A stretch of 64,000 nt of DNA, taken from contig CAYMUX010000003.1 of NCBI GenBank assembly GCA_964393845.1, positions 1 to 64,000 of the forward strand, given 5' to 3'. This document shows, piece by piece, positions 45,880 through 54,489 of this stretch; position 1 is the first letter of the stretch, and each line of letters opens with the position of its first letter. Source of the DNA: UBA6902 sp964393845 (GTDB lineage: Bacteria > Nitrospirota > Thermodesulfovibrionia > UBA6902). The position numbers and the translations under genes are program-made. The notes beneath the pieces were generated by a model. It saw only the letters and a program-made list of their open reading frames with translations. It did not search any database and was not told the DNA's origin.

Positions 45880-46208
45880 ATCCGGAGGCTGTCTGTGTAT
45901 CTTCTATTTGGCAGACAGGTTAATAATGATTGTGGGGTATTCACAACTGTTTGAAGATAGTCGTAGTAATTACTAAACGGCATGAGATTATCTCTCGATG
46001 ATTTGTGAAACATTTAAGCTCCAGTCAATGCTTGTGCTCCGTCCCGCCTCTCAGTAAGCACTCTATTACCTTCATGAAGTGTGAGCAGCTAAAAAATTCT
46101 CTAATAGTTTATCATTTAAGTTATTGACCTGTAAAATGAATTGATATTTTATTGAGATATTGTCAGAATTATTTAAGAGCAAACCCAGGAATAGAAAATA
46201 AATAATCA
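45880..46208. other. Intergenic region with one hairpin
   Basis: 329 bases without a gene. CTGTCTG (about 45889) and CAGACAG (about 45911) form a hairpin just after the HD-GYP stop, without a T run. Nothing else recognised. Confidence 0.45.
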
Positions 46209-46718
46209 ATGGAATCCGGAACATTAGAAGCAATAAAAAGAATTCACGCGCTGTTTAAAGACAATGGCCTCACGCTTTCAATTGCCGAGTCATGCACCGG
46301 GGGGCTTATCAGTCATTACGTCACCACACTTCCAGATGCTAGTGTTTTTTTTATTGCCGGAATTGTTTCTTATTCAGAGAAAATTAAAAAAGATGTCCTC
46401 GGAGTTTCTCCGGATGTTATCTTTAAAAATGGCGTTGTAAGCGATGAGACTGCCAGAGAGATGGCCGAGAAGGTGCGTTTGCTTGCAAAAACCGATTATT
46501 CCATTTCAACTACCGGCAACCTCGGCCCTGATGTGCTTGAGGGCAAAGAGAAGGGACTGGTTTATATAGCAGTGAGTAAAGAAGGTAAGACAGTATCGAG
46601 AGAGTTGAGATTAAAAGGCAGTAGGGAAGAAAACAAGAAGGAAGCGGCCGCTTCTGCATTGAGGCTGTTGATTGAGATTATGCAGGAAGGGCGGGATAAC
46701 CCCGCCACTACAGGATGA
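46209..46718 (+). CDS. pncC: Nicotinamide-nucleotide amidohydrolase (CinA C-terminal domain)
   Basis: 169 residues corresponding to the CinA C-terminal domain alone, which deamidates NMN in NAD recycling. Motifs: SIAESCTGGLISHYVT near the N-terminus, GVSPDVIFKNGVVSDETAREMA, and STTGNLGPD in place of the common TGIAGP. ligA, an NAD-dependent ligase that releases NMN, starts 4 bases after its stop, a sensible functional pairing. Confidence 0.92.
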   Translation: MESGTLEAIKRIHALFKDNGLTLSIAESCTGGLISHYVTTLPDASVFFIAGIVSYSEKIKKDVLGVSPDVIFKNGVVSDETAREMAEKVRLLAKTDYSISTTGNLGPDVLEGKEKGLVYIAVSKEGKTVSRELRLKGSREENKKEAAASALRLLIEIMQEGRDNPATTG

Positions 46719-46722
46719 AACA

Positions 46723-48753
46723 ATGACAAATATTACCGCTGACATAAAACACGAGATCGAGAAGCTCGTCAAAGAGCTCAATTACCACTGCTACCGCTAC
46801 TACGTGCTTGATTCGCCCGTAATCTCTGACGAGGAATACGACCAAAGTTACAGGCATCTTAAAGAGCTTGAAGATAAATATCATTACGTCCTTCCCAATT
46901 CTCCGACACAACGAGTCGGCGCTCCACCGCTTGATAAGTTTGAAAAGGTAAAACACACGGAGCCGATGCTCTCCCTGGGTAATGCCTTTTCACATGATGA
47001 GGTAAGGGAGTTTGATGAGAGGGTCAAAAGATTTCTTAAGTCTGATAAAGAAGTGGAATACACTGTCGAGCCGAAGTACGACGGGCTTGCGATGGAGCTG
47101 ACTTACAGAAACGGGATTTTGTACAGGGCTTCAACGAGGGGCGATGGTTACGAGGGCGAGGAAGTTACGCAAAATATCAAGACCATAAAAGCCGTGCCTC
47201 TGAAGATAGAAGACGTTGAAATGCCGGAGGAGATTGATATCCGGGGCGAAGTCTACATGGACATCAGAGAATTCGAGGCGTTGAACAGGGAGAGGGAGAA
47301 AAAAGGCGGACCTGCATTTGCAAATCCACGAAACGCTGCCGCCGGTTCCGTGAGACAATTGGATTCTTCCATAACGGTAAAAAGAAAACTTCACCTTGCA
47401 TGTTACGGCATCGGCGCTGTGAAGGGGATTGCTTTTAAAAGCCAGTGGGAATTCATCACGTGGCTTCAGAAGGCGCGTTTCCCGATCCCCTCAATTATCA
47501 AACTTGTAAAAGGAATTGAAGATGTAATTAACGTTATTAAAGAGATTGAGGAAAAGCGGAATACCTTTCCATTCGAGGCTGACGGCGCGGTAATAAAGGT
47601 TAATGACTTTGAATTGCAGAAGGCCCTCGGCATGAAAACAAGAGAGCCGAGATGGGCAACGGCATACAAGTTCCCCGCGCACCAGGGCATTACTAAAATA
47701 TTAAGCATTGAACAAAGTGTGGGAAGACTGGGAACTATTACGCCGGTTGCCAACCTTGAACCGGTAAGAATAGGAGGAGTTTCCGTATCCCGGTCTACAT
47801 TGCATAACTGGGATGAGATTGAGAGAAAGGACATCCGCGTTGGAGATACAGTTGTAGTTGAAAGAGCCGGCGATGTTATACCTCATGTTGTAAATGTAAT
47901 AAAGGATAAAAGAACCGGGGAGGAGGGGAAAATTGATCCGCCTTCAACATGTCCTGTCTGCGGTTCCCTTGTTGAAAAAGAAGAAGGAGAGGTCGCATTC
48001 AGATGCATAGGCTTAAACTGTTCCGCACAGGTCCGGGAACGCATCAGGCATTATGCATCAAGGGCTGCCATGGATATCGAAGGGCTGGGAGAGAAGAATG
48101 TCGAGCTGCTGTATGCGAAAGGACTTGTAAGACATTTTGTTGATATATACAGATTGAAAAAAGATGACCTGCTTAAGCTTCCGAGGTTCGGGGAAAAATC
48201 AGCACAGAAACTTATAGATGCTATTGAAAGAAGCAAGACAACCACCCTTGCGCGATTTCTTTATTCCCTGGGCATTCTGCACGTCGGAGAATATGCGGCC
48301 AAACTCCTTGCTAAAAATTTTAACGATATTAAGAAACTGTACTGCATAGAAACCGATAGGATTATAGAAATTAAGCAGATGGGTGAAAAGATTGCAGACT
48401 CGGTATCACGTTTTTTCAATGACCCTGAAAATCTTCATACCCTTGATACGCTGAAGGATTTAGGGTTGAATATATCAAACCCTGATTTTAAAATTGAAAG
48501 CGCTGGAAAGCGTCCTCTTGAGGGACTGACATTCGTCGTAACCGGCACGCTGCCTGAATCAAGGAAAGAGGTTGAGAATCTGATTGAAAGTATGGGCGGT
48601 CACGCTGCCGGCTCGATGTCAAAGAGTACGAGTTACCTTGTTCTCGGTGAGGACCCCGGCTCCAAACTCCAAAAGGCGCAATCCATGGGTATTAAAACAA
48701 TCTCATATAATGAACTCATGATTATGGTTAAAGGTGAAGGCAGATTATTTTAA
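46723..48753 (+). CDS. ligA: NAD-dependent DNA ligase
   Basis: 676 residues, standard length. Start at ATG 46723 (MTNITADIK), eight bases after AGGA. Adenylation domain with catalytic Lys in VEPKYDGLAM (about 117), OB fold, Cys4 zinc site (CPVCG and RCIGLNC), HhH motifs, and a C-terminal BRCT domain from about residue 595 (LEGLTFVVTGTLPESRKEVENLI). Joins nicks in replication and repair. Confidence 0.97.
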   Translation: MTNITADIKHEIEKLVKELNYHCYRYYVLDSPVISDEEYDQSYRHLKELEDKYHYVLPNSPTQRVGAPPLDKFEKVKHTEPMLSLGNAFSHDEVREFDERVKRFLKSDKEVEYTVEPKYDGLAMELTYRNGILYRASTRGDGYEGEEVTQNIKTIKAVPLKIEDVEMPEEIDIRGEVYMDIREFEALNREREKKGGPAFANPRNAAAGSVRQLDSSITVKRKLHLACYGIGAVKGIAFKSQWEFITWLQKARFPIPSIIKLVKGIEDVINVIKEIEEKRNTFPFEADGAVIKVNDFELQKALGMKTREPRWATAYKFPAHQGITKILSIEQSVGRLGTITPVANLEPVRIGGVSVSRSTLHNWDEIERKDIRVGDTVVVERAGDVIPHVVNVIKDKRTGEEGKIDPPSTCPVCGSLVEKEEGEVAFRCIGLNCSAQVRERIRHYASRAAMDIEGLGEKNVELLYAKGLVRHFVDIYRLKKDDLLKLPRFGEKSAQKLIDAIERSKTTTLARFLYSLGILHVGEYAAKLLAKNFNDIKKLYCIETDRIIEIKQMGEKIADSVSRFFNDPENLHTLDTLKDLGLNISNPDFKIESAGKRPLEGLTFVVTGTLPESRKEVENLIESMGGHAAGSMSKSTSYLVLGEDPGSKLQKAQSMGIKTISYNELMIMVKGEGRLF

Positions 48754-48849
48754 TAGTATTATGTTATAAATTGTATTGGTTACGCTAAGATAGATATTTG
48801 AAGAATCAATTTATTTATCACCGTGAAAAAATTTTATTAGGAGATGCAT

Positions 48850-49419
48850 ATGGAAAATTATAAAAAGTGGCTAATAGCTGTAATTGCGGTTTCTGTAGCA
48901 GTGTTAGTTATAGTTAGTTTCGTTACCAAACAACCAGACAGACAGGAAAATCCGGTACGTCAGGCACCGGGACAGACTTCCATGCCTCCGGTTGCTCCCG
49001 GACCTATGGTGGAGCAGGACCTTAACAAGGTCGTTCCGGTAGATGAATTGGGAGTGGACACTAAAGATCCTCAAGCGCTTGCACTTTTTGGAGATAAGTA
49101 TTTTGAGGGCAGCAAATTTAACCAGGCGATAGAAATATATAAGAAGGTGCTGGAACTTAATCCTGCTGATATAGATACATATAATGATCTCGGATTGGCC
49201 TATCAATATGCAAATAAACCTGATCTCGCAATAGATATATTGATAAAAGGTACGAAAGTTTTACCGTCATATCAGAGGATATGGTTAAGCCTCGGATTTG
49301 TTCACATGTCTACAGGGAATAACAAAGAAGCGAAAGAGGCTTTAAAGAAGGCGGTAGAACTGAATCCCCAAACAGATGTCGGACAGGAAGCAATGAGAAT
49401 GATCGACCTCATTAAATAA
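48850..49419 (+). CDS. Membrane-anchored TPR protein
   Basis: Start at ATG 48850 (MENYKKWL), six bases after TTAGGAG; the ATG at 48844 touches that site. 189 residues: one N-terminal membrane segment (about 8-26), a Pro-rich linker, and three TPR-like repeats (about 82-185) such as KFNQAIEIYKKVLELNPAD and NKEAKEALKKAVELNPQ. Likely a periplasmic scaffold; partner unknown. Confidence 0.85.
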   Translation: MENYKKWLIAVIAVSVAVLVIVSFVTKQPDRQENPVRQAPGQTSMPPVAPGPMVEQDLNKVVPVDELGVDTKDPQALALFGDKYFEGSKFNQAIEIYKKVLELNPADIDTYNDLGLAYQYANKPDLAIDILIKGTKVLPSYQRIWLSLGFVHMSTGNNKEAKEALKKAVELNPQTDVGQEAMRMIDLIK

Positions 49420-49438
49420 ACATACCAATTTTAAGGCG

Positions 49439-49582
49439 TCAGTCTTTCAAAACTTCTAACTGAAAATTCCTTATAGTGTAATAGGCTGTATATTCTACCA
49501 GATACTGGACCAGTTCTGAAGACTTAGTTATTCCCAGTTTCTCCAGTTCATCCAATATTTCACAGCTCTTTAATGCTATCAT
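49439..49582 (-). CDS. Small protein of unknown function
   Basis: The likely start is ATG 49582 (MIALKSCEIL), because AGGAGG lies five bases before it; an in-frame ATG 13 codons upstream has no site. 47 residues, helical. Convergent with the TPR gene. Weakly supported except for the strong ribosome site. Confidence 0.5.
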   Translation of the reverse strand: MIALKSCEILDELEKLGITKSSELVQYLVEYTAYYTIRNFQLEVLKD

Positions 49583-49672
49583 CTCAGCCTCCTGCTTATA
49601 CTTAAGCACATTCCATGCCAAATTAAAAAATGTTGATTCTAAATATATTTTTTCATGGGCTTGTTAAATCGC

Positions 49673-49701
49673 TTGACATAAATTGACAGAACTTGTAAAT
49701 A
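49673..49701 (+). promoter_or_regulatory. Sigma-70-type promoter upstream of htpG
   Basis: TTGACA (49673-49678), 17 bases, TAAATA (49696-49701). It would give a leader of about 330 bases before htpG or a separate small RNA. Confidence 0.55.
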
Positions 49702-49923
49702 CTTGTCGCTTACTCTGGTTTTTCTCAGTGAATTTATTAAGTAAATTTAGTACACCGGAAAATGACATATAAATAACATGAGTGAAATGCAACAAGGAAC
49801 ATTTTTTTTACACACTGATTTGAATAATTGTAGTTATGGAGTGTTTTATTCCTGTGACATTTTGTATCATTTTCTCAACAATACAACTTTTTCTAACGAT
49901 TTCATTCAGCACAATGCAGGAAT

Positions 49924-49953
49924 TTGACTTTTATGACAAGTAAATATTATAAA
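49924..49953 (+). promoter_or_regulatory. Second sigma-70-type promoter upstream of htpG
   Basis: TTGACT (49924-49929), 17-18 bases, then TTATAAA (49947-49953). It lies closer to htpG (start 50036) than the promoter at 49673. The rest of 49583-50035 contains no visible gene. Confidence 0.5.
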
Positions 49954-50035
49954 ACATACGTTGTAAGCATTCATTTTCCCCCATCAGGTAACTGCGGCCT
50001 CTAACGGGGTATATAAAATAAAGGAGTTTACTAAT

Positions 50036-51949
50036 ATGACTAAAGAAAACCTGGAATTTAAAGCCGAGGTCAAGCAACTGCTCGATTTGATGATCCATTC
50101 CCTTTATTCTCACAAGGATATATTCCTGCGAGAGCTGATTTCCAATGCTTCGGATGCAATAGATAAGGCACGGTACGAAGCTCTGACTGAAAGCAGCATT
50201 ATGGAGAACGAAAAAGAGTGGAAGATCAAATTGACTGCCAATAAAGAAGCCGGAACATTGACTGTAAGCGACAACGGCACCGGCATGACTAAAGATGAAA
50301 TAACCAAATCGCTTGGAACCATTGCCCATTCCGGCACGAAAGAGTTTCTTGCCGCGTTACAGAGCAGAGAAGTTAAGGACAACCCGGAGCTCATAGGCCA
50401 GTTTGGGGTCGGGTTCTATTCATCATTTATGGTGGCGGACAAGGTGACGGTCATAACAAGAAAAGCCGGTTCCGGAGATAAAAAGGCTGTCAAATGGGAA
50501 TCCTCTGCCGACGGTTTTTTTACTGTAGAGGATACGGAAAAAGAGAGGAAGGGCACTGATGTAATTTTGCATCTGAAAGAAGATGACAAGAAGTATGTCG
50601 AAGAATGGGAGATCCGGGGCATAATCAGGAAATACTCTGACTACATCGAACATCCCGTTGTAATGGACATTGAGAAGGAAGAAGAGAGCAAGCTGAAAAA
50701 AGGGGAGAAGGTCAAAATAAAAGAAGAAGAGACCCTGAATTCGAGAAAGGCGATCTGGCTCAAAGATAAATCCGAAGTGTCCGATGAAGAATACAAAGAG
50801 TTTTACAAACATGTCTCCCATGATTTCACAGACCCTGCAAAAATTATTCACTACAAAGCGGAAGGGACTTCCGAGTTCGTTGCGCTTCTGTATATTCCTT
50901 CAAACATGCCATTTGATATCTATTATAAAGATTACAAAATGGGACCGACTCTTTATGTTAAAAGGGTGCAGATCATGGACCACTGCGAGCAATTGATCCC
51001 GAGGTATTTGAGGTTTGTAAAAGGTGTTATTGATTCTTCCGACCTTCCCCTGAATGTTTCCAGGGAGATGCTTCAGTCCAACCGGCAGGTTGATATTATT
51101 AATAAGAGCGTAACGAAAAAAGTCCTCGACACATTAGGCGAGATGAAAAAGAATGAATATGATAAGTACCTTCCCTTCTATAAGGAATTCGGCAGGATTC
51201 TAAAAGAGGGCATTCATTTTGATTTTTCAAGGAAAGAGGCAATCTCCGATCTGCTTCTGTTCCAGTCAATATCTAAGACCGCTGATATGTACTTAGCACT
51301 TCAGGAATATGTTGATAGTATGAAAGAAGGTCAGATGGAGATTTATTACATAACAGGCGCAACCTATGATGAAGCAAAGAACTCCCCTTACCTCGAGGCG
51401 TTTAAAGAGAAGGGATACGATGTGCTTGTAATGCTCGATGAAGTAGACGATTTTATAGCCACCGGCCTGGAGTACAAGGGCAAGAAATTTAAATCCGCCG
51501 TCAAGGGTGAGATCGACCTTGATAAATCAAAAGAATCTGAAAATAAAGAGACAAAGAAAAAGTTCAAGGCGCTGATTGAGCTTATCAAGGACCAGCTTAA
51601 GGATGACGTGAAAGACGTGCGGCTTTCAGGCAGGCTTAAAGACACGGCCTGCTGTCTCGTGGGGGATGAAGCGGATATGGACCCTCAGATGGAAAAACTC
51701 TTAAAGGCAATGGGGCAGAACGTTCCTCAAAGCAAACGCATCCTTGAAATTAACCCGGCCCATCCTATATTTGAGGCAATGAATAAGCTGTTTGAAAAAG
51801 AGCAAAAGAGCGTGGTCCTGGAGGGATATATAAAACTCCTTTATGACCAGGCGCTATTGCTGGAAGGTTCAAAACCTAAAGACCCTGCTGCATTTGCAAA
51901 TGCTGTGACAAGGTTAATGATGAGGGATGTGGAAAAGGCGGCGGTTTAA
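50036..51949 (+). CDS. htpG: Chaperone HtpG (Hsp90)
   Basis: 637 residues. GHKL ATPase domain with ELISNASDAIDKARYEALT, VSDNGTGMTKDEI and GQFGVGFYSSFMVADKV; middle domain with LYVKRVQIMDHCE and LPLNVSREMLQ; C-terminal dimerisation domain. Full length with AAAGGAG before the ATG. Folds client proteins under stress. Confidence 0.97.
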   Translation: MTKENLEFKAEVKQLLDLMIHSLYSHKDIFLRELISNASDAIDKARYEALTESSIMENEKEWKIKLTANKEAGTLTVSDNGTGMTKDEITKSLGTIAHSGTKEFLAALQSREVKDNPELIGQFGVGFYSSFMVADKVTVITRKAGSGDKKAVKWESSADGFFTVEDTEKERKGTDVILHLKEDDKKYVEEWEIRGIIRKYSDYIEHPVVMDIEKEEESKLKKGEKVKIKEEETLNSRKAIWLKDKSEVSDEEYKEFYKHVSHDFTDPAKIIHYKAEGTSEFVALLYIPSNMPFDIYYKDYKMGPTLYVKRVQIMDHCEQLIPRYLRFVKGVIDSSDLPLNVSREMLQSNRQVDIINKSVTKKVLDTLGEMKKNEYDKYLPFYKEFGRILKEGIHFDFSRKEAISDLLLFQSISKTADMYLALQEYVDSMKEGQMEIYYITGATYDEAKNSPYLEAFKEKGYDVLVMLDEVDDFIATGLEYKGKKFKSAVKGEIDLDKSKESENKETKKKFKALIELIKDQLKDDVKDVRLSGRLKDTACCLVGDEADMDPQMEKLLKAMGQNVPQSKRILEINPAHPIFEAMNKLFEKEQKSVVLEGYIKLLYDQALLLEGSKPKDPAAFANAVTRLMMRDVEKAAV

Positions 51950-51955
51950 CGATAT

Positions 51956-52000
51956 CATCCGTTAAACCGCTTGAGCGGCCCAAACAGTTGAACCGGTTTT
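51956..52000. repeat. GTTCAAGCGG-type intergenic repeat
   Basis: About 45 bases just after htpG with CCGTTAAACCGCTTGAGCGG and CAGTTGAACCGG, the complement of the words found at 22041-22077 and 23880-23956. It follows the gene end and may also work as a terminator-like structure. Confidence 0.5.
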
Positions 52001-52048
52001 TTTAGCCGGCGTTCTCATGCCAAATACTCCTGTTATTATTTGGCCTAC

Positions 52049-52077
52049 TTGACGAACTGTTCGGGACATGCTATGCT
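52049..52077 (+). promoter_or_regulatory. Promoter of the cold-shock gene leader
   Basis: TTGACG (52049-52054), 17 bases, TATGCT (52072-52077). Transcription would start near 52084, 115 bases before the csp start and 30 bases before the terminator hairpin in the leader. Confidence 0.6.
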
Positions 52078-52113
52078 TAATATAGAATTTTGGAAGTTTT
52101 TGTTGTTCATGAG

Positions 52114-52146
52114 GCCACAAAGATTTTTAACTTTGTGGCTTTTTAT
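52114..52146 (+). terminator. Leader terminator ahead of the cold-shock gene
   Basis: GCCACAAAG (52114-52122) pairs with CTTTGTGGC (52131-52139), followed by a T run. It lies between the predicted promoter and the csp ribosome site, so it could be an attenuator or mark the end of a short RNA. Confidence 0.75.
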
Positions 52147-52197
52147 TGTTATTGAGACCTTCCAGGATTTCAGTTTATAGATAAGGAGGTAAAAGAA

Positions 52198-52398
52198 ATG
52201 AAACAAGGAACTGTTAAATGGTTTAACGACAGTAAAGGTTTTGGCTTTATTACAAGTGAAGACGGAAGTGATGCTTTTGTGCATCATACATCCATCCAGG
52301 GCAATGGCTTTAAGAGTCTTGCCGAAGGCGACTCAGTCAGCTTTGATACTGAAAAGGGACCGAAAGGCCCCAAGGCTGTCAATGTAATAAAACTGTAA
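52198..52398 (+). CDS. Cold-shock protein (CspA family)
   Basis: 66-residue single OB-fold protein: GTVKWFNDSKGFGFIT (RNP1) and DAFVHHTSI (RNP2), ending GPKAVNVIKL. AAGGAGG lies nine bases before the ATG. Binds RNA or single-stranded DNA and melts RNA structure. Its leader has a terminator hairpin, and a second terminator follows the gene. Confidence 0.96.
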   Translation: MKQGTVKWFNDSKGFGFITSEDGSDAFVHHTSIQGNGFKSLAEGDSVSFDTEKGPKGPKAVNVIKL

Positions 52399-52408
52399 TT
52401 AGCGATAG

Positions 52409-52441
52409 AGAAGGCCCCTTCCACGCGGAGGGGGTCTTTTC
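52409..52441 (+). terminator. Terminator after the cold-shock gene
   Basis: GGCCCCTTCC and GGAGGGGGTC form a stem with a short loop, followed by TTTTC. It lies 12 bases after the csp stop. Confidence 0.8.
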
Positions 52442-52454
52442 ATTTGGGAGGAAC

Positions 52455-52811
52455 ATGTTTAACAGAAATAATCAGGCAAGGATAGAAAGAAAGCAGGAGA
52501 AGGTTGATGCAGGCTTTATGGCTAAACATTTCCCTGAAGTTGCAAGCATTGTCATCAGCATGATGTATACCCAGAAAGGAGCAAAATCATTACTTCGGAC
52601 TGTTAATTTCACTCCGGACAGTTATGCTTTTTTCAAGGTAGCCTGTTTAAGCAACGATTGTGTTAACGGCGGGTTTGATATGACCCGGATTATAACCTCG
52701 ATGATCAGAAGCCACAGCGAGGCGCTAAATGGAGAACTCGGTTGTGAAGACACGGGTCCTCGCGCCGACCACTCAGCTATTGTCTACGAAGTTGCCATTC
52801 AATACGCATAA
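52455..52811 (+). CDS. Protein of unknown function
   Basis: 118 residues with GGGAGG six bases before the ATG. A basic N-terminus (RIERKQEKVDAGF) is followed by an alpha/beta domain with VASIVISMMYTQKGAKSLLRTVNFTPDSYAFFKVACLS in pieces and two Cys (CLSNDC) plus a later Cys (LGCED). It follows the csp gene, separated by a terminator. Family not recognised. Confidence 0.65.
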   Translation: MFNRNNQARIERKQEKVDAGFMAKHFPEVASIVISMMYTQKGAKSLLRTVNFTPDSYAFFKVACLSNDCVNGGFDMTRIITSMIRSHSEALNGELGCEDTGPRADHSAIVYEVAIQYA

Positions 52812-52931
52812 AAAAATGCCGCAGCTCCGCAGTGCAAAATTCTAAAGAGACTCCGAAAGTTTCTCGTGCTTTGAGATCGTAAAAATAACTGATATCAGTA
52901 CAGATAGTTAATTATGAATTAAGGAGATATT

Positions 52932-53402
52932 ATGGAAAAAATAAAAAATATTGCCCTGGTGGCGCATGATAACCGCAAAAAAGATTTGATCGAATGGATT
53001 GAATGGAATTATACATCAATAATTGAACATAAATTAATTTGCACGGGAACAACAGGGATGATGGTTGAGCAGGCCCTCAAGAAAAAACTTGAGAAAGAAG
53101 ATATCGAGCTTCATATCACAAAATTAAAATCAGGCCCGCTCGGCGGTGATCAGCAATTGGGGGCCATGATTTCTGAAGGCAAAGTCGATATAATTATATT
53201 CCTATGGGATCCTATGCAGCCTCAACCTCACGATGTCGATGTGAAAGCCTTATTACGAATTGCCGTCCTTTATAACATCCCAACGGCATGTAATCGCGCA
53301 ACAGCGGATTTCTTAATATCATCATCATTGATAGGTCAAGAATACACTCCCGTAACAAAAGATTATGAAGCATATATTAAAAGAGACGTAAAATTAGAAT
53401 AG
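52932..53402 (+). CDS. mgsA: Methylglyoxal synthase
   Basis: Converts dihydroxyacetone phosphate to methylglyoxal, a bypass of lower glycolysis. 156 residues with IALVAHDNRKKDL, CTGTTG, KSGPLGGDQQLGAMI and IIFLWDPMQPQPHDVDVKALLRIA, which include the catalytic Asp and His of the family. AAGGAG precedes the ATG. Confidence 0.95.
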   Translation: MEKIKNIALVAHDNRKKDLIEWIEWNYTSIIEHKLICTGTTGMMVEQALKKKLEKEDIELHITKLKSGPLGGDQQLGAMISEGKVDIIIFLWDPMQPQPHDVDVKALLRIAVLYNIPTACNRATADFLISSSLIGQEYTPVTKDYEAYIKRDVKLE

Positions 53403-53479
53403 GCAGGACATTGGCAGATAATTACAATCTATGATCATCTCATAATTTGATCTTTCAGTTAAGCGGTTTCCACTACCTT

Positions 53480-54211
53480 CTATTCACCCCTCTGCTTCGC
53501 TATCTCGTGGGCAAAAATGGCGCAGGCCATTGCAACATTAAATGAAAGTTGTGCGCCTTTCATCGGCAGGGTTACCTTCATATCGAGATGCTTTTCTATC
53601 CCATAACGGACCCCCTTCCCCTCCGAGCCCAGGACGAGGACAAGCGGAAAAGGCAGGGGGACTTTATTAATATTTTCTCCGCCTTCAACGACAGTACCCA
53701 CAGCCCAGTATCCGGCATTCTTTGCCTTTATCAATGCAGTCGAAAGATTAGTGACCATCGATACGGGGACAAAGTTTTCTCCTCCGGAGGCTACATGGAT
53801 TACTGCATCGGTAACTTCGCAGGAGCCGCGCTCGGGGATGACAAGGGCAAAACCGCCGAAGCATGCAGCGATCCGCATGATTGAGCCCAGGTTGTGAGGG
53901 TCATTCAGGCTGTCCAGAAAAATTAAAGAGAGCTGTTTCCCCCCTGATTTGTGAAGCAAATCTTCAAAGGGAGTGTATAAATATTGATTGACCTCGGCTA
54001 CAATGCCCTGAAGACGGTCGGCGTTTTTAATTCTCAATAAACTTTCTTCGCTGACAATTTTATAAGGAATTCCCCTGGATTTTATTAAATCAGTTATGTG
54101 CAGGGCCTTAAAATTATCCTGTATAAATACTTGTCGTATACTTCCGTGATTAGCCTTCAAGCGTTCCTGAATGGAGTTTTTTCCATATAAGTACATTTTA
54201 TTTTTAGCCAA
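53480..54211 (-). CDS. rlmB: 23S rRNA 2'-O-methyltransferase (TrmH/RlmB family)
   Basis: 243 residues with an N-terminal substrate-binding domain (about 1-75) and a SPOUT knot: LDSLNDPHNLGSIMRIA (motif 1), LVLGSEGKGV (motif 2) and LPMKGAQLSFNVAMACAI (motif 3). RlmB methylates G2251 of 23S rRNA; the related TrmH acts on tRNA. RlmB is preferred from the full-length layout. Confidence 0.92.
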   Translation of the reverse strand: MAKNKMYLYGKNSIQERLKANHGSIRQVFIQDNFKALHITDLIKSRGIPYKIVSEESLLRIKNADRLQGIVAEVNQYLYTPFEDLLHKSGGKQLSLIFLDSLNDPHNLGSIMRIAACFGGFALVIPERGSCEVTDAVIHVASGGENFVPVSMVTNLSTALIKAKNAGYWAVGTVVEGGENINKVPLPFPLVLVLGSEGKGVRYGIEKHLDMKVTLPMKGAQLSFNVAMACAIFAHEIAKQRGE

Positions 54212-54430
54212 TGATTCCCTCCGGAAAATTGTTTCGAATAATTAATACGTAAATTGAACACTTCTTGCAAGGTCAACTGTGCAAAGTAGGCTTACAAAAT
54301 AAGACCGATCAATTCAGGTAATAGTAAAATGTATAGCAAAATATAAATGGAAGTCAAGAATTAAAAACACTCTGAATAAACAATCTGGTAAATAAACGGA
54401 TGAAAACAGTATAATTCAAAGGCTTGCTTA

Positions 54431-54456
54431 GGGAGCAATTGCTCCCGCTTTTTTTT
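54431..54456 (+). terminator. Terminator hairpin between divergent genes
   Basis: GGGAGCAATTGCTCCC is a perfect palindrome (54431-54446), followed by CGC and eight T. It lies upstream of both divergent genes, so it may be a leader attenuator for the radical SAM gene. A TATAAT box at 54410-54415 is just before it. Confidence 0.75.
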
Positions 54457-54489
54457 GTTGATAACGTATGTTAAACTTTTTTATTAATT

